This document shows, piece after piece, positions 10,613-22,620 of a stretch of 64,000 nucleotides of DNA; the stretch's first letter is position 1; the number at the start of each line of letters is the position of its first letter. Made by a program: the position numbers and the translations under genes. The DNA is from Bathynomus jamesi. Lineage: Eukaryota > Arthropoda > Malacostraca > Isopoda > Cirolanidae. The notes under the pieces were generated by a model, which was not told where the DNA came from, searched no databases, and worked only from the letters and a program-made list of their open reading frames with translations. The stretch spans positions 1-64,000 of the forward strand of contig JAJOZX010006147.1 in NCBI GenBank assembly GCA_023014485.1, written 5' to 3'.

Positions 10613-11498
10613 ATATATATATATATATATATCGTCAAGCCAACTGGATTAAAAGTACTTTATCTCCATTAAATATGAGGTAGATAACCTTTGGAAAGCA
10701 CATTTAATATTATTTGTAATGTTCATTTCAATATTCATGTAAATGTGATTTGCCAGAAAATATTTATTAATATTTTAATGATTCTCATATTTCGTCGATA
10801 AATTATGTACAGGACACTACGCAGGAAAGAGGATTAATTATTTCATGCGTACTCTCTAATCAACATTACTTTTCCGAGGTAAAAATTATTAATGTTAATT
10901 ACCCCCGAAGGCCTACCTTAAAAACATATTGAAGTTTCATAGTAATAGTTATAATAATGGTTATAATAATGGCTGAGCCCAGGCACCTGTCTTCTACTCA
11001 CGCTCTCGTTTCTATTCCACCCTTTTCCACTTCTTTACCATCACTTCGTCTGTTCAAGTTTCTCTTCTTCACTGTTTTCTTTCTTGCTGACATCGACCAC
11101 CACCACCAATTCGTTCTCATTCTTCATTCCTCATTTCGCACAGATCGCTCTCCGACCTTCGTCGCAAAGACTCTGCCTCACTCGACGGCGATTCATTTCA
11201 CTTTCTCCGATCGAACTCCGACTTTCGCCTCACTCAATATCCGTCCATTCGACCTTCGATTTTTACTTCTGGTTCAACAAGAACTTCATCGCTGTTGCAG
11301 ACCTGCAGCCACTTCATCCGTCGTGCATCCTTTTCAGCCGACGCCTTGTGCTTCACCTGCCGTCGTAATCATCTTCAATCCACGAGCCCGACATCAAAGC
11401 GCACTCACATCTTTCGTTTGTACATAACCTTTATTAATAATGTACCTAATTTGTTATATGCTATTAGTAACTTAATAGAGGCAAATTAAACTGTAGTG
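10613..11498. other. Unassigned sequence; GC-richer block at 10.97-11.43 kb
   Basis: The segment 10970-11430 is richer in C and G than its surroundings and holds long overlapping plus-strand frames (for example 10957-11427, 156 codons, Ser/Pro/His-rich). None resembles a known family, and low-complexity composition alone could give such frames. It may be part of an unrecognised retroelement. No function assigned. Confidence 0.25.
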
Positions 11499-11581
<83 letters not shown>

Positions 11582-11587
11582 ATATAT
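11499..11587. repeat. (TA)n microsatellite at the left edge of element A
   Basis: About 85 bp of nearly pure TA repeats, directly abutting the first TAGGGTGGTCC terminus. Confidence 0.95.
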
Positions 11588-11689
11588 TAGGGTGGTCCAA
11601 AATTTGGGCTAAAATTTCAAAACAGTTGGAAATGCTCTCCACATGGCTGCTCTTATTTCTTTAAATGTGAAGTGATTTTGTATATATAT
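11588..11689 (+). repeat. Tandem duplication of the element A left terminus
   Basis: The first 90 or so bases of element A (TAGGGTGGTCC through GTGAAGTGATTTTGTA) occur twice in tandem, starting at 11588 and 11690, with only a few differences and a short TATATATAT joint. Confidence 0.9.
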
Positions 11690-12888
11690 TAGGGTGGTCC
11701 AAAATTTGGGCTAAAATTTCAAAATAGTTGGAAATGCTCTCCATATGGCTGCTCTTATTTCTTTAGATGTGAAGTGATTTTGTACAAAATATCTGTCGAT
11801 TCAGTACATAAGAAGAGGTCACTATGATTTTCACATTTTCAATTAATTAATTAGCTAATCATTTTCTACCCACTTCATTTTTAGAGGACGCGGCAGTCAC
11901 GTCACATTGAATCCACCCACCATTCAGAGGATGATGCAATTGTTCGATTTCCTTTATAATGATGTTTGTGAATCAGACAAATCATTTACTCATGCATCAT
12001 TTCAAGTTTAAACTTGTTGGAGGACGGTTTTAAGTTCGTTCAAACTTCAAGAGCTTAGAAATAGTATCTCATGTAAGTATTAATTCTCATATATATTAAT
12101 TATTAATTCATACATATAATTATTAATTCATATATATTAAGTATTAATTCATATGTATTATATATATGTATTTATATATATATATCCATATAATATATAT
12201 ATATATATACTCTATATAATTATGCTCTTTATATGCAAATTTATAACCGGTAAGGATGTTGCTATTAAATTAAATGATTAAAATTGTAAGGTATATATAT
12301 CTTATGTCTCTTGAAGTTTATTATTTACTTATTCTTAAATATATTTTTAAAAATTTGGCTGTCGTCCTACCCATCAACCACTAACCATTGTAACCAATTT
12401 TTTTACTTCATTCATTTTGACTTTGCAATTTTTTACTTTAACACTTATATAATTGTGCTTTGGTGCTAAACGGTTAATGCATTATTTTCTCTCATTTTCA
12501 GGTTATGGCTAGAAGTACTCGCTCATCTGCAGAAACGTGGGTTCTAGGAAAGCCCAGCAACGAGTTATTAACTGCAATGCTACCCACATGTGGTGATGTA
12601 CTTCGTTTGGTTCATTTTCACCACCATGAACAGTCCAAGACCTTGAAAGAGAGCTACAACGTAGCCTGCAAAGAGGCCCTGCAAGTATGGCAGAGAGCAA
12701 GGATTCCTACACAGCGAGTCGATTCCTGCGTTAGGAAGCTGTCAAAGCTGTACGAAGAGTTCCTTGCGTTGAAGAAAACCCGCAAGACGCAGCACCAAAG
12801 CTGCAGAGTGAAAGAGAGCATATTCCAAGAGACTCTCTCAGAGCATCTTCGACGTTGCCTCGAAGGACGCTTTGAAGGTGATAGATAA

Positions 12889-15713
12889 CACTGGTATGCA
12901 TCAATTTTGCTGTCAAGGGTTTTGTAAGTGATTCTTATAGAGTTTGTCCTGCTGATTTCGAATCTGCAATCCGTTTTTCTCAATCAGCTCAGGTTATCCG
13001 GCTATGGCCTCATAAGTAAAATAGAATTTTTCGTGATTTTGTCAAAGCGGAATTGGAACAGTAACATCTATCATCACTTGTTTCACTTGTATAATATCTT
13101 TTTTTACTTTTCAGGCATATAGATAAATATTTCATAATGAATAGAGCGTGTAAAAATGATTCCAATAGATTCTGCTACATATGGGACGGTTACCATGCCA
13201 AATAACCAGTCCCAAATCACTAAATTTGTGAAGACAATGTATAGAGCATACTTTGGAATTAAGCTAGGGGACCAGGACAAAAATTTCGCCCCTCATATGT
13301 GCTGCAAGACGTGCATTGAAAATTTGAGAAGATGGAGCAAAGGCAGAGCGAAATCTTTGCCTTTTGGAATTCCCATGATTTGGAGAGAAGGAAAGGATCA
13401 CGTGACAGATTGCTATTTCTGCATGACAAACCTCCAAGGTGGGCTTATAAATTTATTTTTCTTAAATTTTGAAATCCTCGTATGAAACTTGACATAATAT
13501 TCACCATAATGTAATATTCACCATATATAGCATAATATTCACCATAATGTAATATTCACCATATATAGCATAATATTCACCATAATGGTAATCACACATT
13601 TACATATACATATTGTTATAGAAAATACATTTACAAATACATATTGTTATACAAGTTACATTTACATATACAATGATTGTATTTTCTTTCTTTTTCATTC
13701 ATATTGTCCCCGAAGGGACAATATGAATGAAAAAGAAAGAAAATATACAGACTGCATCGACCTATTTCATATCTTACAGACCGCAGCCTTCCCTCACGAG
13801 CCGCCACTGTCTGAATGCTTCTTCTATTTCATATGCAAGTTTTATATCCATGTTTCTGTGTTTCTATTTTCAGGAGTTAACAAGAAGAATAAACACATTG
13901 TTGTATACCCTGACATTCCTTCTGCTATGAGACCTGTACCCCATGGTCCTGGAATTCCAATACCCGACCCACCTCAAACCCTGGACTTCGATGATTCTGA
14001 TGATGAATCAATGACCAATGCCAATGACCAGTCCCAGTCGTATATACCTCAAAATACCGCTTCAAATGAGCCGAGGCCTCTCAACCAGGCCAAACTTAAT
14101 GATTATACAGGGATTTAGGACTTTCCAAATTAGCTGCCGAGATCTTGGGCTCACGACTTCGAGAGGACAACTTGCTGGCTCCGGGAACAACATTCTCCTG
14201 GTATAGGAAACGAGAGGAAGAATTCCGCAAGTTTTTTGCAGTGCACGAAAACACCTCTTCCTTAGTGTACTGCTGCAATGTTGAGGGGCTAATCGAATCC
14301 TTGGGCCTGCCATATAACGCATCAGAATGGAGGCTATTTATAGACTCGTCTAAACGAAGTTTGAAAGCAGTACTTCTCAACATTGGGAATAGGGTTGCAT
14401 CAGTTCCTGTAGCACATTCCGTACAACTTACTGAGAGCTACGATAACATGAAAATTTTACTGGATGCTCTCGTATACGACCAACATAACTGGAGGATCTG
14501 TGGAGATTTGAAGGTAATACTAATATCATAAGTAAACTATTGCTATTGACTATGTTGTTTTTCCAAAGGTTATTTGAGAGCGTATAAGAACACTTAACTT
14601 CCCCACAGAAGTGATACAGTCCAATGCATAGATTTTTTTATCTGATAGAACAAATTCTCTAAATTCTTTAAATATTTTCATTTTTTTCAGATTGTGGCAT
14701 TTGTATTGGGAATGCAAGGGGGATACACGAAATACCCATGTTTCCTCTGCAAATGGGATAGCCGAGCAGATGAGAAGCACTATGCACAGCGTGAATGGGC
14801 ATCCAGAGAGAATTTTGAACCTGGGTCGCATAATGTCGTTTCAGTGCCCCTTGTACCACCAACAAAAATTTTGCTCCCACCACTTCATATTAAGCTGGGC
14901 TTGATGAAAAATTTCATCAAATCAATGAATAAGGAGGGTTCAGCATTCCGATATCTCGAGAGTAAATTTCCTCATATATCTGATGCTAAACTAAATGCTG
15001 GGGTTTTTGATGGTCCTCAAATTCGAACTTTGATCAAGGATACTCAGTTCGAAAACGCAATGACTCCAACTGAGAAGAATGCCTGGCAGGCATTCAAATC
15101 AGTTGTCACTGATTTTCTTGGCAAGCGTAGAAGTCCAGAATACGAGTCCGTTGTCGAAAACTTGATGGAAGCTTTCAAAGCTCATGGGTCGCGCATATCC
15201 ATAAAAATGCACTTTTTGTGGTCCCACTTGGACTATTTTCCTGAAAATTGCGGGGATTATAGTGAGGAACAGGGTGAACGATTTCACCAAGATATCAAAA
15301 TAATGGAAGAGAGGTACCAGGGAAACTGTGATATCAATATGCTGGCGGACTATTGCTGGTGTTTGAAGCGAGACGTGCCCGAAGAAAAACACAGACGGAA
15401 AGCCAAAAAAACTTCATTCCTTCCTCAATAAACTTTTTTCCATATTCATTGTATGAATAAAAGTATTTATTTACACAATGTTTTCATTTTTCACGAGTGT
15501 TCTTATAATATTACTCGTATCTACAGTGTTTAAGCTAAAAAAATCAATAAATTTGGGGATAAAATTGGACTTATAATAAATGGCCAATAGAGAAAAAACC
15601 TGACCTGATTGAGGAAAACCAATGTCATTTCCGAATTCAGCATGGTCGAATTCTATAATATGAGTTGAAAAAACCCTCACAGCAGACAAAAAAATTTCAT
15701 ATGCATACCAGTG
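12889..15713 (+). mobile_element. Element B: CACTA-like transposon inserted in ORF1 of element A
   Basis: It is bounded by perfect 13-bp inverted repeats CACTGGTATGCAT ... ATGCATACCAGTG. The flanking 3-bp duplication is TAA (12886-12888 and 15714-15716). Element D has the uninterrupted sequence GATAATGAAGAAG at this site (minus strand, 52019-52032), a paralogous empty site that fixes both boundaries and shows a single TAA there. Length is 2825 bp. It carries one gene, ORF2. CACTG termini and a 3-bp duplication fit the CACTA/EnSpm group; the superfamily placement is inference. Confidence 0.9.
13138..15431 (+). pseudogene. ORF2 transposase of element B (three exons, two frame breaks)
   Basis: Exons are 13138-13438, 13874-14513 and 14691-15431, with GT...AG introns. 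The frame is broken in exon 1 (about 13190) and near 14105. In order it has Cys-rich zinc-binding-like motifs (MCCKTC, CYFC), an acidic linker, then WRLFIDSSK (Asp 14343), RICGDLK (Asp 14502), YPCFLCKWDSR, LPPLHIKLGLMK and EEQGERFHQDI (Glu 15276). These three acidic residues are candidates for a DDE triad. The family is widespread in arthropods as an unnamed protein; the role as transposase is inferred from its position between terminal repeats. The start ATG was chosen by likeness to the element F copy. Confidence 0.7.
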
Positions 15714-17697
15714 TAATGAAGAAGAACGCCAATTCCTGATGATGCAACGAGACGTCTTTCCTTGCAGTATGGCAGGCCCTAACAAGATTAATTTTGCCAA
15801 GGAATACCGCAAGAGATGTCGACAGGAGAAAGATGCTGACAAAGCTCTAAGGTACAAAGAAAGAGAAGCTGCATTCCAGGCTGGAGGTGCTGTCCTTCCA
15901 TCACCCAGCACATCCACTTCATCCTCTGACGAATTTAACGCTGAAGACGATGATTATCGTCCGTCGACTTCGACCGGAAGAGCAGATGTACACTCTCATC
16001 CTCCGAAACGAAACAATATCTTCACATCACCAGATGTGGTTGCTGCTCTTGATCGCGTCAACCTTCCCGATCGAGGAGCAGTCTTCGTTGCTGGATCAGT
16101 CGCCCAAGCCCTGGGCTATGATATTTCTACAATAACTCTTTCATGCAGCTCCATTCGTCGTTCAACAAGGCAAGCAAGGCAGGCAGCAGCCAAAGAGGAT
16201 CAAGCTTCGTTTTCTGTCGAAGGACCCCTTCTTCCTAACTGGAATGGGAAACTACTTCCCTACATCGGCGGCGCAAAGGAAACAGCCGAACGAACCGCGG
16301 TAATCGTTATGGGAAATAGGATGGAAAAAATCCTAGCCGTGCCAAAAATACAACTAGCTACAGGAGAAGAACAGGCCAAGGCTTGCATTTCGACGATTCA
16401 TGACTGGAATCTTCGCGGTGAGATCCAAGGTCTCGTATTTGACACAACTGCGTCTAATACTGGCCTTCATAGGGGAGGCTGTACCATGATTGAAAAGCAG
16501 TAGGAAGGGAACTTGTCTGGATCGCTTGTCGACATCATCTCCTTGAAGTCTTGTTAAGCGCCTGCAACGCACTTCTTGGATCCACAGGTGGCCCGGAAAT
16601 GACTCTCTTTAAACGTTTTCAGAAAGAATGGCCATCACTTCAGAAGAATTCCTTCATGAAGGCTTGAAACAACCTATTCAGAGATCTAAAGATGTTTCAG
16701 CTTCGAGAGAAAATGACGCAGTACTTCACAAAGGCACTGGAGTCTAAACAATCGCATGATGACTACGAGGAATTGCTACGACTCTGCTTCACCTTCCTCG
16801 GGTGCCATGATGAGAAAGAAATCAAGGTCCGCGCTCCAGGACCAACTCACCATGCACGCTGGATGGCTAATGCCATCTACGTCCTCAAAATTTATCTGTT
16901 CAAGCATCAACTACAGCTGACAGCAAGTGAGACGGAGAATATCACCGAGCTCTCTCTGTTTATCGCCTTGGTCTACGCACGTTTTTGGAACGAGGCCCTC
17001 GTCGGAATCAACGCTCCTTTGAACGATATTCTTAAAATCTTGCAAAAGTACCCAAATCAGACCATTTCCAAAGCAGCATCCACAGCTCTTTAACGGCACC
17101 TGTGATATCTTGGAGAGCATCTCATCGGCTTTGCATTCTTCGATCCTAGAGTCGATGCCGAGACCAAACGGAAGATGGTCGTAAACCTCCAACGTAACGA
17201 GAATACCACTGTTACTCGTCGATTAAAGCTTGAAGGAAACATTGAAGATTTGAATTTGTATGAAATGGTCACCAAAAGGACTCTGGGAATCATCATTCTG
17301 TTAAAGAAAGAAGGAAGGAAGGCAGCGGAGGATTGAGTAGTATAGCCGCGTTTGGCCAGAGGAATTTGGGGTGCTCTGAATCCTGCCCCTGGAGGCCTTC
17401 GCCTACCTTATGAGGGACCCCCTTCCTTAAGTTCCTCACCGTCATTAATGAAGGGCATTTGCCCATTGAGGTGCCCATTGCGGGCCCCCTCCTCCTTCGG
17501 GGGGAAAAAAATTCATCATCGCCTTCTTTCACGAGAAAAAAAAATCCTCCTGTCCTGTGAGATTCTTTCAAGGTCTTTCATGAGACAAACAAAATCAAAC
17601 AAAACAAACATGCAAAATCGTGCAAAAACAAGCAAACAAAAGCTGGAAGGGTTGGTGCAGAAGATCCATTTCTGGAACACCAGCCTTTTGCTGATAG

Positions 17698-18039
17698 TGA
17701 TATATATATATATATATATTATACTAGTAAATGTAACCAACGTATATATTTTATATAAAAGAACTGTAGTGTAAGGCAAAATAGCAAAGATTTCTTTAAC
17801 GCATTCCATGATCTCATCTTCTTGGCTTAATATATTAATAACGATACCACACAAAATAAAATTAGAATAAATACAATCAACTCAAACAAATTTTGCCTTG
17901 TTCTAATATTTTGTATTACGAAATAGATCCAGAAACTATTAAATAAATTAATTTTAATTTCATTTACCTAATTTAAGGGGAGGCTATCATATTTCATTCC
18001 ATTCGTATAGTAACGTGATAACAATCATCATGAACAACA

Positions 18040-18102
<63 letters not shown>

Positions 18103-18290
18103 CCCTTTTCAAAAGACTAGGATGAAAGCGAATATATGCAATTTATATTTCGTAAATTCAAATATCGATATCTTCCTTCATAGACGCATATTTCACCCAT
18201 GTAGTTTTCTGTTATTTACATCGCCTCATGTTTCTCGAAAATAGTAGAGAAGTTCTTATAACTACGCCACTTAAATGATAACTTATGAAC
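17698..18290. repeat. (TA)n tracts and AT-rich filler
   Basis: TA runs at about 17700-17720 and 18044-18099 with AT-rich sequence between. Nothing else recognised. Confidence 0.8.
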
Positions 18291-18600
18291 TAATTGAGTT
18301 TGGTATTAAAAGGTCCCACTCAAATGATATGTGTGTCTATATACAGTCTAATGCAACGAATTAAAAAATCAACCACCCCGATTATCCAACCTATTAGCAA
18401 TCCTACCGTACGTCTTCTAAGCTATGGAATTTATGATAGAAAAACGGCTGGTTGTAGCTTCACACAACTGCGAAAGTACTGTATTATTTCTCATTAATTG
18501 TATATATTTCTATCCTTAGTATGTAATTTGTCATTGTATTACTAATATTAGGAATTTGGATAATGGTCTACCAATAAACTTATTCATCTTCATTTTTCAT
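18291..18600 (+). pseudogene. LINE 3' end, second copy of the 1-660 family
   Basis: It shares AATTGTATATATTTCTATCC and the frame word MQRIKKSTTPIIQPI with 390-650, and ends with ATTCATCTTCATTTTTCAT, a tail of the same kind. It represents only the last C-terminal codons plus 3' UTR, a typical 5'-truncated insertion. Confidence 0.7.
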
Positions 18601-18992
18601 ACAAAACATTGAAATACAGTAAATAAGCAAGTATGCCTTAAATTTCGATCTGACACCAAACAGTTAAAGAAAACGACTAGCGAATTTTTTCGGTGGTAAC
18701 TCTGTTATTTGTGTGATTCTTTCCGAATTATCAGCCCCATCTGTTAAATATTTGGTCAAGGGACTAACAACTTCAATACAACTACATTTCGCATCGTCGG
18801 TAAAGATTAATTTATTTAACCTCGTATTAGCTATGCAAAAATCAACTCTTACCTCGAAACAAAGAAACGTACAAGTTATATTTCCAGTCGACCACTGTGA
18901 CTGTATTTTCTGTTGTCAGCTTCTGTACAAACGGCAATAAAAAGACTCCTTTCTTTACAATCACCATATATGTACGTAATAATGGCATGTTA

Positions 18993-19042
<50 letters not shown>

Positions 19043-19555
19043 AAGCATAACAATATTAAAACCTCATCAATAAATCTATTCTCTTTTTAACTCAACTAAA
19101 AGAATCTGCAAGTTTTTATAATCTATTTAATGTTTAAAATGAAATTGTTAAATACGCCAATAACTTTCACATACAGATTCAGCTAAGACATAATAGAAAA
19201 TTAAATCAATTGGGCCTGAAATCGAACCTTCAACCTCTTAACCCTGATCAAACCATTTTCTAAGAGAATTTGATCAACAACGAAAGACGACTTCTCTCTT
19301 TAGGCCTATATTTTAAGTTACCAAACTTTAAGTAAGATAAATTATTTTAAACACTTTTTATCATTTGAAAAACTTTTTCATAGTTTAGAACGAATCCTAA
19401 TAGCTGACGATACCAAATTTCCCATTAGACCTAGCCTTTCTGCCTACATCCCCATAAACACTTTTATAAATTAAAAACTCATAAAGTTTTTCCCCCTAAT
19501 CAATAGTAAGATATCGCTTGCCTAAAAGAATCATCCAGGGATGACTACATCATAA

Positions 19556-20800
19556 TTTCACGTCCTGACATAAGCAAAGATACCATTCTTCTTAACAAAT
19601 CAGATGATGATAATAAGTTGAATAAAGCCCTCAATGACTCCACCAAATTCAAAAAGATTAATGACAAGCCTCTAGCACTTTCCTTAAACTTGAAGATAAA
19701 ATCAACCGTTTCCTCAAAATTTATATGATCAAAATAAAATTTCGGAGGATTATTACGATCAAATACACTCTATCGTCACCTCCCCAGACACTCTTTATGG
19801 CCTCCCTAAAATACACATACCAAATTTACTCAATAGGCCTATCCTTTTTTGCCTACATCAGCTATAATTTCCACCTAGCAAAATTCCTAATTCTCCCAAC
19901 TCCACCCTAAACCCTAATGCAGAATGACTATGCCATCCCCATTTCCTACGAATTCGTCAAAGAAATACTGACGTTGAACAATTCAAACACTCTCCATATG
20001 CACAGCTCTGACAGAGTACTCCTCTACAACAACTTGCCAATTAGAGAAGCCAACGACATCTGCACCAACAATTTATTTTCCATAATCAGAACACAGACCT
20101 CACACTAACGAAACAAGAATTTACCAAACTGCTAATCCTTACCACTTCAGACACCTACTTCTTTTCAACTTTACCAACAAACCTATTCACTAGCCAGGGG
20201 ATCCCCATAAGAGCTACACTAGCTAACACATTTCTCTGTTATCACGAAAATACTGGCTACTCCATTGCCCCCACCCATTACAAACACACTTATATAAAAG
20301 ATATGTCGACGACACCTTTCTACTCTTTCACATTGCTAACCACGACCCTCTTTTTATTAACTATCTCATTTCCTAGCATCATAGCATCAAATTCATTAAA
20401 GAAAACGAACCTAACAACCCTTTTTAGATATAACAATAACAAAGCAAAATAAATTCAGCACTTCCATATATCGAAAACCTACATATACAGACCTTGATAC
20501 AAACTACTTAAGCCACACCCCCTTACTGTATAAAATTAACAGCATTAAAATCTTAATCCATCGTGCTTATCAACTTTGTTCCTCCTACTTATCCTTCCAC
20601 AACGAATTAGAATTCGTTCACGTTTCTGCATTAATAATTCTTTCCCAAAACATTTACTAAATTCTCTAAGTAGAAATTTTCTCAACAACATTTATCAGTC
20701 CCCCTTAAAGTCCCCACTGTTAAAAAAGATATACATTACTTTTCTTCTCCCTACTACGGCTATATTAGTTACAAAATACATCAGAACTTAGCCAGCTACT
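19556..20800 (+). pseudogene. Decayed Penelope-like reverse transcriptase
   Basis: Across frame breaks the order is RPDISKDTILLNKSDDDNK (19567), a YGLPKIHIPNLPNRPI word (19795), NLPIREANDIC (20035), GIPIRATLANTFLCYHE (20200), then KRYVDDTFLLF with the YVDD codons at 20302-20313, and RKPTYTD (20475). This is the Penelope RT order. The YVDD core is intact but stops and shifts are frequent, and no GIY-YIG domain could be read beyond it. It lies within the inverted-repeat insertion and is older than the copy at 26.9-29.1 kb. Confidence 0.75.
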
Positions 20801-21816
20801 CAACCCACTATACCCTCAATTTAGTCATAAATTTGTATTCACCAATAATAATACATTAATTCGTATGTCAACCATAAAGAAAAAACCCAGCCCCTAAGCG
20901 TTTGTTTGCTTGTTTTTGCCCGATTTTACATGTTTGTTTTTGTTTGATTTTGTTTGTCTCATGAAAGACCTTGAAAGAACCCACAGGACAGGAGGATTTT
21001 TTTTTTTCTCGTGAAAGAAGACGATGATGAATTTTTTTTTTTTCCCAAGGAGGAGGGGGCCCCGCAAGGGACCATCAAGGGGCAAATGCCCTTCATTAAG
21101 GACGGTGAGACCCCATAAATAGGGTGATTAAGGAAGGAGGCCCCTCATAACGGAGGCGAAGGCCTCCAGGGGCAGGATTCAAAGCACTCCAAATTCCTCT
21201 GGCCAAACGTGGCTATACCACTGATACCTTCCTGAGGACCGATCCCAATTCCTGGACGGAGGATGATTGCTTTCAAGAGTTTCGACGTATAGCGATCAAC
21301 CTAAAAGTTGTCAATGATTCGGCGGAGAGGGGTATCGCCCTTATCAAGGCATATAATACATCTTTAACGAAGGATGAAGAACAAAAACAATTCATCCTCC
21401 GATTAGTAGCAAAACATCGCCAATTAGAAGGAGTCAGTGATGAAGCGTTAATCTAAATAATGATGTATATTATAAACGAATGATAAATGTAATTTTCTAT
21501 CAAACATATCATTTTTGTTCTTCAAAATTAATCTGTTTTCTTTAAGAGTTATTCTGTTTTCTAGAAAAAATAAGCTGTTTTCTTTGAGATTTAATCTGTT
21601 TTCAAACAAATAAACTAGTATTTGCCCTTGTTTTTTAATTTTTTAACCAAGAAGATCAATCTACTCGAGAATGAGTAGTAAAATGAAATCCATAGTGACC
21701 AGTCAGTATCATTCAGTTAGGCTGAAATTTGTCATGGAGATATTTGATAGATATAAGAACAGCAGCAGCCATGTGGAGGTAAAAAATTACAAAATTTTAT
21801 TTTTTGGACCACCCTA

Positions 21817-22620
21817 ATTGAACGCCCAATATATGGCGGAGTTCGGATCCACTGGCTTTGGGGTATTCAGTTTCCCTTAAAGTCACTCAGGCATCAGGAT
21901 GGCGTCGATGTCTCAGGTTATAAGCGTAAAAGGGATGAATAATGAATGATAACTTACATAACACTTTAATTGATGACTAATGGGAGTAGATGAACCGGCC
22001 TAGCGGCAACGGGTTTATGCGTATAGCATGGGTAATATCAAGTAGTAAAATTGTCTCGGGTGTGACTTGACTCGAGCTTTTATACCCTCGGGTCTCGCAC
22101 ATGCGCAATGGACTCGCATCTTTAGGGCTTGGCACTATTCGCCCGCGTACCGGATGCGGTGATACATTCCCTCTGAAAAAAGAGCGTTCATTCAATATAT
22201 AACGCATATATATATATATATATATATATACTTCGACAACAACAAAAAATCTGAACAAAATTCCAAAATTGTAGTTCTTACAAACTTTTATTTCTGAAAC
22301 TCTTTCTTTATAAACTAATTGTAAACTGACTGAAATTCCCTCACTTTTCCAGAAATAAAAAGTTTCCTGACATCTGTTTATTTCCCTGACATCTGTTTAT
22401 TTTAAAAATCTATTAATCAGAAATTTCTTGGCTTTATCGTCAAGACTGTTTAGTCTTTGTGCGGAAGTTTGTACTAAGAGTATAATCGGCAGATTGAACT
22501 TTAATCGGCTCCTGATTCTTGTATGGGAAGAATCCTATAATTATTACATTTTGTCAGCTACGCGTATACATCGTATTAAACGATGTACAGTAGAATTTAT
22601 TATTATTACGAATAATGATA
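21817..22620. other. Unassigned sequence with a short (TA)n
   Basis: The segment 21820-22170 is GC-richer with CG-containing words and could be a piece of a retroelement, but no match within the window was found. (TA)n is at 22207-22230. A short tandem (TCCTGACATCTGTTTATTT, two copies) lies at about 22365-22400. Confidence 0.4.

Larger units (their letters stand above)
17334..21222. mobile_element. Long-inverted-repeat insertion in ORF1 of element A
   Basis: ORF1 stops matching element D at 17333 and resumes at 21223; GAT occurs at both junctions. The ends are long inverted repeats of about 300 bp (17340-17640 and 20890-21220), sharing GTTTGGCCAGAGGAATTTGG and TCCTGCCCCTGGAGGCC. The outer ends read TGAGTAGTATAGCC and AGTGGTATAGCC. 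Inside are a LINE tail (18.3-18.6 kb) and a decayed Penelope-like RT (19.55-20.8 kb). No transposase that would explain the inverted repeats was seen. Confidence 0.75.
12505..21456 (+). pseudogene. ORF1 transposase of element A (split into three blocks)
   Basis: The blocks are 12505-12888, 15714-17310 and 21225-21456. The start ATG (MARSTRSSAETWVLGKP) follows a TTTTCAG acceptor-like sequence, and D starts the same way. Ordered motifs are WNGKLL (16240), VFDTTASN (Asp codon at 16441), CRHH (16527-16538), HARWMANAIY (16850) and NDSAERGIALI (Glu codon at 21325). This is an RNase-H-like D-D-C(2)H-E plan, as in hAT-related transposases. Faults are: the first Asp is Asn here (WNGK versus WDGK in C and D), a frameshift near 16500, and stops near 16666 and 17092. 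The superfamily name is inference. Confidence 0.75.
11588..21816 (+). mobile_element. Element A: ORF1-type DNA transposon with two nested insertions
   Basis: The left terminus TAGGGTGGTCCAAAATTTGG (11588, repeated at 11690) and the right terminus TTTTTTGGACCACCCTA (ending 21816) are inverted repeats. The terminal pattern TAGGG fits the hAT-type YARNG rule. A shared subterminal block (ACATGGCTGCTC...) also occurs inverted near 21765. The interior carries the ORF1 transposase, split by element B at 12888/15714 and by a 3.9-kb insertion at 17333/21223. Flanking octamers do not match, so one flank has changed since insertion; the duplicated left end suggests how. Its relative is element D. Confidence 0.85.

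Noticed and set aside
10957..11427. 156-codon frame as a gene
   Set aside because: Its composition is low complexity with no recognisable domain, and overlapping frames of similar length exist. Kept only as unassigned sequence.
12505..17300. A single host gene with long introns covering ORF1 and ORF2
   Set aside because: The apparent large intron is element B with perfect inverted repeats and a TAA duplication, and element D shows the empty site.
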